From NCBI GenBank assembly GCA_934699135.1, contig CAKUVM010000016.1:1-33398 (forward strand): a stretch of 33,398 nt of DNA. The letters run 5' to 3'. A model generated the notes under the pieces. It was not told the DNA's origin. It saw nothing but the letters and a program-made list of their open reading frames with translations, and made no database searches. This DNA comes from an uncultured Bacteroidales bacterium. Its GTDB lineage: Bacteria; Bacteroidota; Bacteroidia; Bacteroidales; Marinilabiliaceae. The translations under genes were made by a program, and so were the position numbers. This document shows positions 7,025 through 15,833 of this stretch, one piece after another (position 1 is the stretch's first letter; every line of letters begins with the position of its first letter).

Positions 7025-8386
7025 CTAGCCCTTGATGAGGGCCACGGCCTCGCCCAACGATAGTGTTTTCTGCTCTCCCTTGGCCATATCTCTCACCGTG
7101 AGGGTGTTGCTTTGTCTCTCGGTCTCGCCGCAAAGCACCACGAAGCGCACGCCGCGCTTGTCGGCGTAGCCCATTTGCTTCTTCATCTTGGCGGCCTCGG
7201 GGTATATCTCGCCAGACAGGCCGGCCTCGCGCAATTTTGCCAACACCCGCAGGCTATACAGCTCATCCTCGCCGCCGAAGTTAGCGACAAGGACGTCGGT
7301 GGCCGCGTTAGCCTCGCTTGGGAAAAGGTCCAGCCGCGTCATGACATCATATATTCGGTCGGCTCCGAATGAGATGCCCACGCCAGAAAGGCCCTCAAGG
7401 CCAAAGATGCCCGTGAGGTTGTCATATCGTCCGCCGCCAGATATTGAGCCAATCTCCGTGTCTATGGCCTTGACCTCGAAGATTGCGCCGGTGTAATAGT
7501 TCAAGCCGCGCGCCAGGGTGAGGTCTAGCTCGGTCTTTATGCCGACGCCTAGGGCGTCAATGTAGCCGAAGAGTGTCTTGACCTCCTCGATGCCCTTTTT
7601 GCCCACCTCGCTTGTCAAGATTCGTCCCAGCCCCTCGAGTTTCTCCTCCTTGGTGCCCGCGAGCCCCAAGATGGGCTGCAACGCCGCCACCTGCTCGTCC
7701 GTCAGGCCGCCGGAACGCAACTCCTCGTTGACGTTGTCCACGCCAATCTTGTCAAGTTTGTCAATGGCCACGGTGATGTCCGTCATCTTGTCCGGAGCGC
7801 CAATGGCCTCGGCCATCCCCGCGAGAATCTTGCGGTTGTTTATTTTGAGGCAGACGTTGATGCCCAAGGCCTTGAACACGTCGGCCGCGATCTGCACAAG
7901 CTCCACCTCGCAAAGGAGAGAGTTGGTGCCTACCACGTCAACGTCGCACTGATAGAACTCGCGGTAGCGGCCTTTCTGCGGGCGATCGGCCCTCCACACG
8001 GGCTGGATTTGGAACCGCTTGAACGGGAACGTCAGCTCCCCTTGGTGCTGAACCACGTAGCGCGCGAAGGGCACTGTGAGGTCGTAGCGCAGGCCCTTCT
8101 CGGAGATTTTGAGGGCGGCCTTGTCTGAGTTCGCGGGCAGCGGCCCGCCGGCGGCGGAAAGGAAGTCGCCTGAGTTGAGAATCTTGAAGAGCAGCTTGTC
8201 ACCCTCGTCTCCATACTTGCCTAGGAGGGTTGAGAGATTCTCCATGGCGGGCGTCTCAATGGGCTGATAGCCATAGCGACGGAAGACCTTCCGTATGGTG
8301 TCGAATATGTAGTTGCGCCGCGTCATCTCGGCAGGGCCGAAGTCTCGCGTGCCTTTGGGTATTGATGGTTTAACAGTTACGCCCAT
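7025..8386 (-). CDS. hisS: Histidine--tRNA ligase
   Basis: Class II aminoacyl-tRNA synthetase charging tRNA-His in the cytoplasm. The 453-aa protein shows motif 2 around residues 125-150 (RADRPQKGRYREF), the histidine-specific HisA motif LARGLNYYTG (291-300), SGGGRYDNL, and motif 3 GVGISFGADR (335-344). These are followed by a C-terminal anticodon-binding domain. It starts 24 bp after ychF and probably shares its transcript. A strong terminator follows. No feature suggests a HisZ-type paralogue. Confidence 0.97.
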   Translation of the reverse strand: MGVTVKPSIPKGTRDFGPAEMTRRNYIFDTIRKVFRRYGYQPIETPAMENLSTLLGKYGDEGDKLLFKILNSGDFLSAAGGPLPANSDKAALKISEKGLRYDLTVPFARYVVQHQGELTFPFKRFQIQPVWRADRPQKGRYREFYQCDVDVVGTNSLLCEVELVQIAADVFKALGINVCLKINNRKILAGMAEAIGAPDKMTDITVAIDKLDKIGVDNVNEELRSGGLTDEQVAALQPILGLAGTKEEKLEGLGRILTSEVGKKGIEEVKTLFGYIDALGVGIKTELDLTLARGLNYYTGAIFEVKAIDTEIGSISGGGRYDNLTGIFGLEGLSGVGISFGADRIYDVMTRLDLFPSEANAATDVLVANFGGEDELYSLRVLAKLREAGLSGEIYPEAAKMKKQMGYADKRGVRFVVLCGETERQSNTLTVRDMAKGEQKTLSLGEAVALIKG

Positions 8387-8410
8387 AGTGAGGTTTGTTT
8401 TTTGTTTGTT

Positions 8411-9511
8411 CTAGACGTTGAAACGGAAGTGCATTATGTCCCCGTCCTGGACCTCATAGTCTTTGCCCTCGATCCCAAGCTTACCGGCCTCGCGGCACGC
8501 GGCTTCAGACTTGAGGCTCACGAAGTCTTCATATTTTATGACCTCGGCCCTGATGAAGCCTTTCTCGAAGTCGGTGTGTATGATGCCTGCGGCCTGCGGG
8601 GCTTTGTCGCCAGCGTGGAACGTCCAGGCGCGCACCTCTTTGGGGCCAACGGTAAAGAATGTGCGGAGATTGAGTATTGAGTATGCCGCGCGGATGAGCT
8701 TGGCCACGCCGCTCTCTTCGAGCCCAAGGTCGTCAAGGAACATCTTGCGTTCCTCATACGTCTCCAGCTCCGCTATCTCGCTCTCTGTCTGAGCCGCGAT
8801 GACAAGCACTTGCGCGCCCTCGTCCTTCACTTTCTCTTTTACCGCGTCAACAAATTTGTTGCCGGTCTTGATGCTCTTCTCATCTACGTTGCAGACATAT
8901 ATGACGGGCTTGCGCGTGAGCATAAACAGCTCTTTGTCCAGTTTCTGCTCGGCCTCCGTCAGTTCCACGGAGCGGACGTTCTGCCCCTCCAGCAGCGCGG
9001 CCTTGTATCGCAAGAGCAAGTCCAGCATTTTCTTGGCGTCGGCGTCTTTGCCGGATATGGCCTGCTTCTCACATTTGGCAATGCGAGCCTCCACCGTCTC
9101 AAGGTCTTTTATCTGCAGCTCGGTGTCAATCACTTCCTTGTCGCGGACCGGGTCTACGGAGCCGTCTACGTGGGTTATGTTGTCGTCTTCAAAGCAGCGC
9201 AAGACGTGGATAATGGCGTCGGTCTCCCTGATGTTTGCCAAGAACTTGTTGCCCAGTCCCTCACCTTTGCTGGCTCCCTTGACCAGGCCGGCGATGTCAA
9301 CAATCTCCACGGTTGTCGGGATCACCTGGGCGGGGTGCTCTATCTCATTGAGGACCTCCAAGCGGCTGTCCGGCACTGTTATTACGCCCACGTTTGGCTC
9401 GATGGTGCAGAAAGGGAAGTTGGCCGACTGTGCCTTGGCGTTGGAGAGGCAGTTGAAAAGTGTCGATTTGCCCACGTTGGGCAGGCCGACGATGCCACAT
9501 TGAAGTCCCAT
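8411..9511 (-). CDS. ychF: Redox-regulated ATPase/GTPase YchF (OLA1 family)
   Basis: Universally conserved Obg-related P-loop NTPase that associates with ribosomes; eukaryotic and bacterial members prefer ATP. The G1 loop GLPNVGKST (residues 9-17), G3 DIAGL (72-76) and the family's altered G4 NVDE (208-211, in place of NKxD) are present. This altered G4 is the hallmark of ATP preference. A coiled-coil insertion follows, and the C-terminal TGS domain includes FHAGDKAPQAAGIIH. Length 366 aa is standard. It is placed head of a two-gene unit with hisS. Confidence 0.96.
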   Translation of the reverse strand: MGLQCGIVGLPNVGKSTLFNCLSNAKAQSANFPFCTIEPNVGVITVPDSRLEVLNEIEHPAQVIPTTVEIVDIAGLVKGASKGEGLGNKFLANIRETDAIIHVLRCFEDDNITHVDGSVDPVRDKEVIDTELQIKDLETVEARIAKCEKQAISGKDADAKKMLDLLLRYKAALLEGQNVRSVELTEAEQKLDKELFMLTRKPVIYVCNVDEKSIKTGNKFVDAVKEKVKDEGAQVLVIAAQTESEIAELETYEERKMFLDDLGLEESGVAKLIRAAYSILNLRTFFTVGPKEVRAWTFHAGDKAPQAAGIIHTDFEKGFIRAEVIKYEDFVSLKSEAACREAGKLGIEGKDYEVQDGDIMHFRFNV

Positions 9512-9542
9512 AATGTCTTTTGTGTCTGTTTGATATTACAAT

Positions 9543-9584
9543 GACGAAAGGAAGCGCCGCAAGTGAATGCCGCGCCTCCTCGTC
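9543..9584 (-). terminator. Imperfect hairpin between outer-membrane protein gene and ychF
   Basis: On the minus strand a GC-rich imperfect hairpin (arms starting GACGAGGAGGCGC and ending GCGCTTCC...CGTC) lies about 25 nt beyond the stop of the outer-membrane protein gene. No strong T run follows, so it may be a weak terminator or an mRNA-stabilising structure instead. I see no clear -7 box for ychF. Confidence 0.35.
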
Positions 9585-9608
9585 AACAGGTGGTTTATGT
9601 CTCTTTGC

Positions 9609-10358
9609 TTAGAATGTGTAGTTGAAGCACAGGGCCCACACTCGGTCATGGGAATTGGAGTTGTAGACGTGGTTCTTGCTGCTGTTCCAGACGGGCGTGA
9701 TGCCCATTTGGCAACGGATGTCTACGCCAATGCCGGAGGGAGAGTCGTAGCCGACGCCCCACACGGCGTGAATCGTGAATTGATTCATTGAGCGGGCGAA
9801 GTTGCGCAGGTCGTTGTCGTAGCGGCGCGTTATGCTGCCGTCGGCATTATACTGTATGGAGCCGTTGCCAGAGAGTAGGGGGTCTTGAAGGAAGCCCTCC
9901 GGGTTGGGCGTGGAGATCTTGTAATCGAACCTTTGGCTGAAGAGCGGGCCGGCATGGACATTAAGCCCCTTGCCGCCGAAGACGTCGACAGGCAAATAAT
10001 ATTTGAATATGATCGGGAGCTGAACGTTGTCCGTCAGCAGCATGATGCGGAACCACTCATTTTGCAGCGAGCCTTCTGTGCTGAAAGAGTCGTGCGCGGG
10101 CGCCGCCTTGAGAAGTTTCTTGAGCGAGCGGACTCCCATGCGCGCATAGAAGAGCTCCGGCTGGATGGCGAAATGGTCTCCTATGTTCCAACGGCAGAGG
10201 ACGCCCCACTGACCCATGCGAGCCTGGATGTCGTCGGCATCGCTGTCGTATGTGGTGAAGTTCAGGCCGCCCTTAAAGCCCCAATGGAATTCAGTCTGCG
10301 CCACAGTCTCCAGCGCAAAAGCGCATAAGAGGGACAGCGCTACCAGCAATTTCTTCAT
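9609..10358 (-). CDS. Outer-membrane beta-barrel protein (PorT-like fold), function unknown
   Basis: The 249-aa protein begins with a signal peptide (MKKLLVALSLLCAFALETVAQ) and continues with WGFKGGLNF, the usual first strand of small Bacteroidetes beta-barrel proteins (PF13568-type). Many alternating aromatic strands follow, and it ends in YTF, the terminal aromatic expected for an outer-membrane barrel. An in-frame upstream extension of 15 codons is discarded because the signal peptide starts at ATG 10358. It seems to be a single-gene unit upstream of ychF. Whether it belongs to T9SS cannot be said from sequence. Confidence 0.8.
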   Translation of the reverse strand: MKKLLVALSLLCAFALETVAQTEFHWGFKGGLNFTTYDSDADDIQARMGQWGVLCRWNIGDHFAIQPELFYARMGVRSLKKLLKAAPAHDSFSTEGSLQNEWFRIMLLTDNVQLPIIFKYYLPVDVFGGKGLNVHAGPLFSQRFDYKISTPNPEGFLQDPLLSGNGSIQYNADGSITRRYDNDLRNFARSMNQFTIHAVWGVGYDSPSGIGVDIRCQMGITPVWNSSKNHVYNSNSHDRVWALCFNYTF

Positions 10359-10510
10359 TGTTTTATTGTAACGTGTTTTGCTTAGGCCGCCATGCCGCAT
10401 CAAATTCTGCGCACGTGCGAGCCTCCTTAGTTGTTTTCAGTGTGCGCGGCGCAAGTCGCGTTGCAGGCGCCTCGCGCCAAGCCTGGCCCATAGCCAAGCC
10501 CTTTCAAGAT

Positions 10511-10544
10511 GCAAATGTAAAGATTTATTTTTGCATAGCTCAAA
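10511..10544 (-). promoter_or_regulatory. Putative promoter for the outer-membrane beta-barrel gene
   Basis: The minus strand carries a perfect -7 box TACATTTGC (10519-10511) with TTTG (10544-10541) 21 bp upstream. The first gene downstream is the outer-membrane protein, with an untranslated leader of about 150 nt. An overlapping perfect box TATTTTTGC faces the other way at 10526-10534 (plus strand) with no evident -33 element. Confidence 0.55.
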
Positions 10545-10896
10545 CGGCGTCGCCCGCCACGCCAATTCTTATGCAAAAAACGGCTCACGCCCCACAAGAT
10601 GCCCCATATTTTCAACAAACGTGCGCCCTGGGCCTCTGCCCAAGATGCGCGTGGATTCCTGTCCACCACTGCCCGCCGCTCCCCGTTCGAGCGGCACTGG
10701 TGCCACGCAGCCACTCCAATCAGCTCAACTGTTTTGTATCACACTATATATCTGCGATTTACAAATTAGCTATATTAGACTAATCGTCAAACATATGGCA
10801 AAACCTCCCCCATTATGTCAATCTACCGCACCTATGAGAAACGATTTTGGCTATCAATTATAAAGATTTTCGTACACCTCTTATTTCCTTATATGC

Positions 10897-10905
10897 TACC
10901 TTTGC
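10897..10905 (+). promoter_or_regulatory. Perfect plus-strand -7 box with no known gene
   Basis: TACCTTTGC is a perfect match to the Bacteroidetes -7 consensus and is followed by CACTG, as in many genuine start regions. I find no good -33 TTTG. Transcription would run toward the convergent porX gene, through the small ORF starting at 10921. Confidence 0.35.
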
Positions 10906-10920
10906 ACTGTCAGGATAGCG

Positions 10921-11127
10921 ATGCGGCGCAATGCCAATAAGGGTGACGCGGCGCAAAATGCGGACTGGCTATTAAGGCAAACTAGTAGGTTGATTTTTTG
11001 TGGTATATTTTTGATGATGTGGGTCGGTGTCGCTGATGACATCGATCCTTTTTTATTATGTCCCGCGCATTTCTCGGGGATTGCGCGTCACGCTCGTCAT
11101 CGCCCCGTCCTCCGCGCCCGCCTTTAG
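10921..11127 (+). CDS. Possible small protein, unrecognised
   Basis: A 68-codon frame begins 15 bp after a perfect -7 box and ends 4 bp inside the 3' end of the convergent porX. The predicted protein has a hydrophobic stretch around residues 24-39 (LIFCGIFLMMWVGV) and an Arg/His-rich tail. I recognise no family, and the tail lies over GC-rich sequence where spurious frames are common. Either a small membrane protein or a non-coding transcript is possible; the coding claim is weak. Confidence 0.18.
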   Translation: MRRNANKGDAAQNADWLLRQTSRLIFCGIFLMMWVGVADDIDPFLLCPAHFSGIARHARHRPVLRARL

Positions 11128-12698
11128 CGGCGAGGCGTGAGTGTGGCGAGGGGCAAAATCATCTCCTCCATAGATATGCCGCCATGCTGAAACGAGTCTG
11201 AGAATTTGTCAACATATTCGCTGCGGTTATTCTTATATACGAAATAGTCGTCGTTTATTGCAAAGACATATTGGGAGGTGATGTTGGATGCCGGCAACCC
11301 GACCGCCTCCAAATCTTTCACGCCATTTATTTCAAACACTCTCTTGGAGTCGTAGGCCAAAGACTTGCCGAACTTGAAGCGGAGGTTGTGGTTTATGTCT
11401 CGCGGGCCTGAGATGTCTACCGGCTCCCCGACGCGGATGGAGCCATGGTCGGTCGTCATGATAATCTTGAAGCCGTTGTCCTTGAGCAACAGCAAGATTC
11501 GGTGCATCATGCCGTGGAGGAACCATGAGCGTGTGACAGAACGGTAGGCCGCGTCGTTGGGGATGAGGTCTTGAAGCGTGTGACTGCTCGTGCGAGCGTG
11601 AGACAAGACATCGACAAAGCTGAACACCAAGGCGTTCAGTTGATTATTCTTGTACCCCCGGTGCCGTTTGCTCCCGCCAAAACCACTGATGTACTCCTCT
11701 CCGCTCTGGTTGGACCCTACCTTATAATATGAGTTATCCACCGCCATGCGCTGCCTCTTGAAATAGTCGTCTAGAAGCTCGCGCTCGTTGTTGTTGCGGC
11801 TTTCCTCATCGTCATCACTCTCCACCCAGTAGTCGGGGTGCATCTTTTTGATGTCTGCCGGCAACAGGCCGGAGAATATGGCATTTCTGGAATATTGCGT
11901 GGAGGTTGGCAATATTGAGCAATAGGCCTGGGTCTTTATCACAAAATCTTCCTCCAATATGGGCCGCAACACCTCCCACTGGTCCATACGGAAGTTGTCT
12001 ATTACCACCAGCGCCACTTTATCTCCCGCCACAATGGCCGGTTTAACCACCTCGCTCATAATCCTATGCGAGAAGAGTGGCGTTTCTCCACCACTTGGCC
12101 CGGAGAACCAAGACATATAGTTCCGCATTATGAATTTTGAGAACTGCGCGTTGGCATCGGCCTTGAGCTGCAAAAGCATCGGCACAAACTCCTCGGGCAG
12201 TTTCAGTTCCCAACCCACCAGACGATGATATAGTTCCGTCCAATCTTTAAAGCTCGCGCACTCCGACATCTGCGCAGTCAGCGTCTGATAGTTGCCCAGA
12301 AATTCTGCCCTACGGCTCTGCTCCACCAACTCTTTCTGACGAAACACTTTAGTCACGCACGCCAACAGTTGGCTGATGTTTACCGGTTTTACGAGAAAGT
12401 CATCCACTTGGGCGCCTAGCGCGGAGTCCATGGTGTCCGCCTTCTCGTTTTTAGTGACCATCACCATTGGCACCGAGTCTCGCTTCTGCTTCATCTGCCG
12501 CAAGACGTCTATGCCACTTTTGCCAGGCATGTTCTCGTCGAGCAGCACAAGGTCGAACTCCTGGGCGTCAAATTCAGCCAACGCGTCGTCTCCGTTAGTC
12601 ACGCTGACTACGTCGAACCCTTTGGCCTGAAGAGCCATGACGTGCGGCTTTAGGATGTCTATCTCGTCATCGGCCCATAATATTCTTTTCGCTGGCAT
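11124..12698 (-). CDS. porX: T9SS response regulator PorX (receiver + PglZ/alkaline-phosphatase domain)
   Basis: PorX is the response regulator that controls type IX secretion in P. gingivalis, working with the kinase PorY. The N-terminal receiver has the acidic patch Asp10/Asp11, the phospho-acceptor Asp54 in LVLLDENMPG, Thr82 and Lys104. It continues through a helical linker (about 130-215) into a C-terminal PglZ-type alkaline-phosphatase-superfamily domain. This shows VVIDNFRMDQW, the nucleophile-loop region LPTSTQYSRNAIFSG and MTTDHGS, which carry metal ligands in that superfamily. Length 524 aa is typical. It begins 3 bp after the porW stop, so the two should be co-expressed. No PorY-like kinase is in the window. 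Confidence 0.95.
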   Translation of the reverse strand: MPAKRILWADDEIDILKPHVMALQAKGFDVVSVTNGDDALAEFDAQEFDLVLLDENMPGKSGIDVLRQMKQKRDSVPMVMVTKNEKADTMDSALGAQVDDFLVKPVNISQLLACVTKVFRQKELVEQSRRAEFLGNYQTLTAQMSECASFKDWTELYHRLVGWELKLPEEFVPMLLQLKADANAQFSKFIMRNYMSWFSGPSGGETPLFSHRIMSEVVKPAIVAGDKVALVVIDNFRMDQWEVLRPILEEDFVIKTQAYCSILPTSTQYSRNAIFSGLLPADIKKMHPDYWVESDDDEESRNNNERELLDDYFKRQRMAVDNSYYKVGSNQSGEEYISGFGGSKRHRGYKNNQLNALVFSFVDVLSHARTSSHTLQDLIPNDAAYRSVTRSWFLHGMMHRILLLLKDNGFKIIMTTDHGSIRVGEPVDISGPRDINHNLRFKFGKSLAYDSKRVFEINGVKDLEAVGLPASNITSQYVFAINDDYFVYKNNRSEYVDKFSDSFQHGGISMEEMILPLATLTPRR

Positions 12699-12701
12699 AT
12701 C

Positions 12702-15452
12702 TCACTCTCTTTTTGGCCCCAGGCCGTAATTCTGTCCCATAAACTGCAAAAATGCCTCATCTATCCCCGACAAGGCGCAAAGCCTGAGGTTGTCCTTGCT
12801 CATCATGAATATCTGCGGGATGGCCGACTCGGTAAGTTTTTTCCAAAATGGCTGCTCACGCAGCTCGTATAGGTAGACCTCGGCCTCTTTCCTGTCTTTG
12901 AATGGCGACAAGATCACCGCGTCACGACCGTTTGGCAGGTGGAGCATGGCAATGTCATAGTCCGTCAAGATGTAGTTTGTGAAGTTGTAGTCCGCAATGG
13001 CAAAGAGGGCGTCTTTCTGTCTCCCCGGGTCTATGACGCACAAGACCACGTGTGCGGAGTCTGGCTCATAGGCATAGGCCACCCTCTCTGGCGTTGGCGC
13101 TTCGGCCTCGGCCTGCCACTGTCTGCTGAGCGGGGAGTCGTAGGCCGTGTGACGAACTGGCGCCATGCCTTTGTCTAGCAAAGCCAACAGGCTCTCGGCC
13201 AGTGTGTCTTGCGGCGTGGCGGGGTGAGAGGAGACAATCTCGGTCAAATCGGCCCTCATGGCCTCGGCGTCGCCTTGCTTAGCCTCCGCCATGGCTCGCA
13301 CCAGCAGATATTGCGGGCGCAAGCCGCCTACACCGTCCGAGGCGAGGGCCTGGGTGGCCAACTGCCGCGCCCGCGCGTAGTCAGATGCCAGGTATGCGGC
13401 ATATGTCTCGCGGTAGCGAGCCTCGCTCTCGTCATGCGCCGCGGCGAGCGAGCCCATATATGACGGGTCTGCCAAGCTGCGGGCTAGCATGCTCTCAGGA
13501 TATTTTTGAGCAATCGTCTTGTCAGTGTTTCTCTGACCCGCCGCGTCTCCTTGCCTGCCTTGCGCGAAATGGAGCAACGCCAGGGCGTCATATTCGCTGT
13601 CCCCGCCGCCGAAACGACGCAAATATTCCTCCAGCTGATCCACGCATCGGTCATAGTCCGCAAGGTCGTCATAGAGTATTGAGGCGCTGCGAATCAGAGC
13701 CTCCGCCGTCTGCCTCTCATTCTCAGCTTGCGCCTCGGCCGTCAGTGGCAGCCCTTGCTCCAGGCTCTCTTTCGTCCATCGCTGTTTCGCAGGGTCCGCA
13801 GCGGTGGCAATGGCCTCTTTCACCTCGGCCGTGGCTTCGGCGTCGGGGTTCTCATCCGCCGCGTCAAAAGCGTTGCTCGTCTTGTCGGCGCGCCGCCAGT
13901 TGTCCTCGTTCTTGCGGTTACCCCATCGGGAGCGGAACGTGGCTTTGCCGGCCGTCACAAGTTGGTTGTTGTAGAAGTACCATGAGGCCTGTTGCCCGCT
14001 TGTGCGCATGTTCTGTGTCACCTGATAGTAGTCGCTTTGGCTCATGGCGTTTGCCTCTTCGGCCTCGCGGGCCTCTTGCTCGGCGTCTAGGCGGTCGTTA
14101 TGCTCTTTTGCCATTCGCTCTAATATGGCATTGCGGCTCTTGGCGTCCATACGCGCCAAGGCCAGCGTGGAGTCGTTGTCTCTGATGGTGCGCAATTCCT
14201 TTGCCAATGGGGCGAGCCTTTCGGAGCGACGGAGTGCCTCGGCCTTACGGGCGTTTGCTGCGGAGAGGAACGCTGCGGCGCTGTCTAACGACTCCGACGC
14301 CTCGATATATTCCGGCTCCGCTTGATATATGTCGGCTAGCGAGAGGAATGACAGGCCCTTCTGGTTGTCGTTCGTCACCGAGGCCTTAACTGATTTCACA
14401 AGGGCGGCCTTGGCCTCTTGCCTGTTTCCTTTGTTCAGTTCCAGGTGGCCTATGGCATAATACACCTGGTCAAGCCGCTCGGTGTTCTTGGGGTCTTTTG
14501 CCATCTTGCGCAACGCCTTCTCTGCCTTCTGGAGTTCCTCGGCCGAAGAGGCCACTGTGGCGAGATCTAGCTTGGCGGCAAAGGCCATGTCATAATTGCC
14601 CATGGAGCGCGAGAGGCTCAGGAAGATGGGTGCGGCTTTTGCGCTTTCCCCAACCTCGCGGTAGAGCTGCGCCAAGATGTAGGCGTATCGGTCGCGGCAA
14701 TGCCGCTCCTTGGTCTCGGCGGCGGCTCGTTCCATATATGGGATGGCCTCGGCATATTGCCCCTGAGCAATGTGTATGTTGGCGCGGGCAGCTTGATATT
14801 CTGAATACAAGGCCGCGGGGGCCACGCCATCCATATCATAGCCGCGGAGCGCGGCCAGTGCGCTGTTATATTGACCTAGCTGCACATACGCTATTGAAGT
14901 CCAAATCTTAGCCTCATAAGTTGGGGCTTCGCCCTCATGTTTGCGAGAGAGGTAGTCAAACGTCTCGATGGCCTCGCGTTCCTCATGTATCACCACGTTG
15001 GCCATTCCCATGAGCAGGTAGCCCATGGGGACGTAGGGGTTGAATTCCTCTTTGGCGCGGAACCGCTTCTCGTCATCGGTCAGCGAGCCGTCTCGCCGCG
15101 TGGGTTTAACCGTTATGGAGTGAAGCTGTATGAGTTTATGCGCCTTTTTCAGGGCTGTCTCCATGTCGGCCTGCCCAGACAAGGCCGCTTGAGGATCGGC
15201 GAACTCGTAGACGGGCAGCACGCGGCTGTAGTCGTTTTGGTAGCCGTCCCTGATTTTGTCAATGCCTTCGTCAAAGGCCGTCCGGCCGTTGAAATACACG
15301 TTGTAGTGCGACGACAACCTTTGATAGCCACGGCTTAGCCACGTGTTATGTTTGGTGGAGCAAGCCGCGACGATGGCGAGAATGAGAGGGGCGGCCAACC
15401 ATCTGGCCGGCACAGCCCGCCACAAGCGCAAGACTATACTTTCTTTTTTCAT
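12702..15452 (-). CDS. porW: T9SS lipoprotein PorW/SprE (TPR protein)
   Basis: PorW (SprE in Flavobacterium) is a TPR lipoprotein needed for type IX secretion and, in flavobacteria, gliding; it links periplasmic and membrane T9SS parts. The 916-aa protein has a lipobox ending in AAC at Cys31, followed by the family start STKHNTW...HYNVYFNG. TPR-like helical repeats cover roughly residues 130-420, and a charged coiled coil follows. The diagnostic block WYFYN...GKATFRSRWGNRKNEDNWRR is next, then more TPRs. The conserved C-terminal domain ends ..LRLCALSGIDEAFLQF. It precedes porX by 3 bp and follows a 54-bp gap after the small unknown gene. Confidence 0.93.
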   Translation of the reverse strand: MKKESIVLRLWRAVPARWLAAPLILAIVAACSTKHNTWLSRGYQRLSSHYNVYFNGRTAFDEGIDKIRDGYQNDYSRVLPVYEFADPQAALSGQADMETALKKAHKLIQLHSITVKPTRRDGSLTDDEKRFRAKEEFNPYVPMGYLLMGMANVVIHEEREAIETFDYLSRKHEGEAPTYEAKIWTSIAYVQLGQYNSALAALRGYDMDGVAPAALYSEYQAARANIHIAQGQYAEAIPYMERAAAETKERHCRDRYAYILAQLYREVGESAKAAPIFLSLSRSMGNYDMAFAAKLDLATVASSAEELQKAEKALRKMAKDPKNTERLDQVYYAIGHLELNKGNRQEAKAALVKSVKASVTNDNQKGLSFLSLADIYQAEPEYIEASESLDSAAAFLSAANARKAEALRRSERLAPLAKELRTIRDNDSTLALARMDAKSRNAILERMAKEHNDRLDAEQEAREAEEANAMSQSDYYQVTQNMRTSGQQASWYFYNNQLVTAGKATFRSRWGNRKNEDNWRRADKTSNAFDAADENPDAEATAEVKEAIATAADPAKQRWTKESLEQGLPLTAEAQAENERQTAEALIRSASILYDDLADYDRCVDQLEEYLRRFGGGDSEYDALALLHFAQGRQGDAAGQRNTDKTIAQKYPESMLARSLADPSYMGSLAAAHDESEARYRETYAAYLASDYARARQLATQALASDGVGGLRPQYLLVRAMAEAKQGDAEAMRADLTEIVSSHPATPQDTLAESLLALLDKGMAPVRHTAYDSPLSRQWQAEAEAPTPERVAYAYEPDSAHVVLCVIDPGRQKDALFAIADYNFTNYILTDYDIAMLHLPNGRDAVILSPFKDRKEAEVYLYELREQPFWKKLTESAIPQIFMMSKDNLRLCALSGIDEAFLQFMGQNYGLGPKRE

Positions 15453-15506
15453 TAATAGACTAAAGATTGCGTAAGCCAGTGTTATAGACGTTGCTGCGGC
15501 GCCTGT

Positions 15507-15833
15507 TCAAAAGCGAGTCTGTTTCCAGAACGTGCCACAAAATGTGTTGAGATCCGCCCCCCGCATGACGCAGACAGGCCCGCGCCCCACCCCCACGCCA
15601 TTACCGCCAAATTGGCTCGCGAAGTCGGCTCGACCCTTGACCTCGGCATCCGACACATTGTCCGCCACGCCGCACAGCATCACGCCGCCAACGAACGTCA
15701 TTCCGCCAATCTCTTCGGGGCCGTCAGGACACAGGCGCAGGCTGCGGATCACGCCGCCCTCATCTAATTCGGCAATGGGGAAACGCCCCCAAGAGCCGTC
15801 AGTAAGCAAACAGAGATGGCAGCAGATTATCAT
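15507..15833 (-). CDS. Unknown 108-aa protein in the porW operon
   Basis: This frame begins with ATG inside the last 35 bp of the DUF4296 gene; a TTG at 15809 would reduce the overlap to 11 bp. It fills the gap before porW without leaving non-coding space. The recognisable stretch is LLTDGSWGRFPIAELDEGGVIRS (split here as LLTDGSWGRF and AELDEGGVIRS), a soluble beta-rich segment. The rest is glycine-rich with several cysteines. No signal peptide or membrane segment is seen. I do not recognise the family. Operon position and strand support a real gene; the long overlap and odd composition argue for caution. Confidence 0.5.
   Translation of the reverse strand: MIICCHLCLLTDGSWGRFPIAELDEGGVIRSLRLCPDGPEEIGGMTFVGGVMLCGVADNVSDAEVKGRADFASQFGGNGVGVGRGPVCVMRGADLNTFCGTFWKQTRF

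Larger units (their letters stand above)
10359..11123. other. Gene-poor region with promoter-like boxes
   Basis: About 765 bp between the start of the outer-membrane protein gene and the 3' end of porX. No frame here looks like a conserved protein; the open frames are short and lack recognisable motifs. The sequence becomes AT-rich from about 10730 to 10910. It holds three good -7 boxes, annotated separately, so it is probably a regulatory region and possibly a small-RNA locus. Confidence 0.5.

Noticed and set aside
10427..10714. 95-codon minus-strand frame between the outer-membrane protein and porX
   Set aside because: No motif or signal peptide, Arg/Ala/Gly-rich composition in a GC-rich stretch; a promoter-like box lies inside it.
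13385..14185. 266-codon plus-strand frame inside porW
   Set aside because: Antisense to a clear T9SS lipoprotein; composition is Arg/Pro/Ser-rich as in typical shadow frames.
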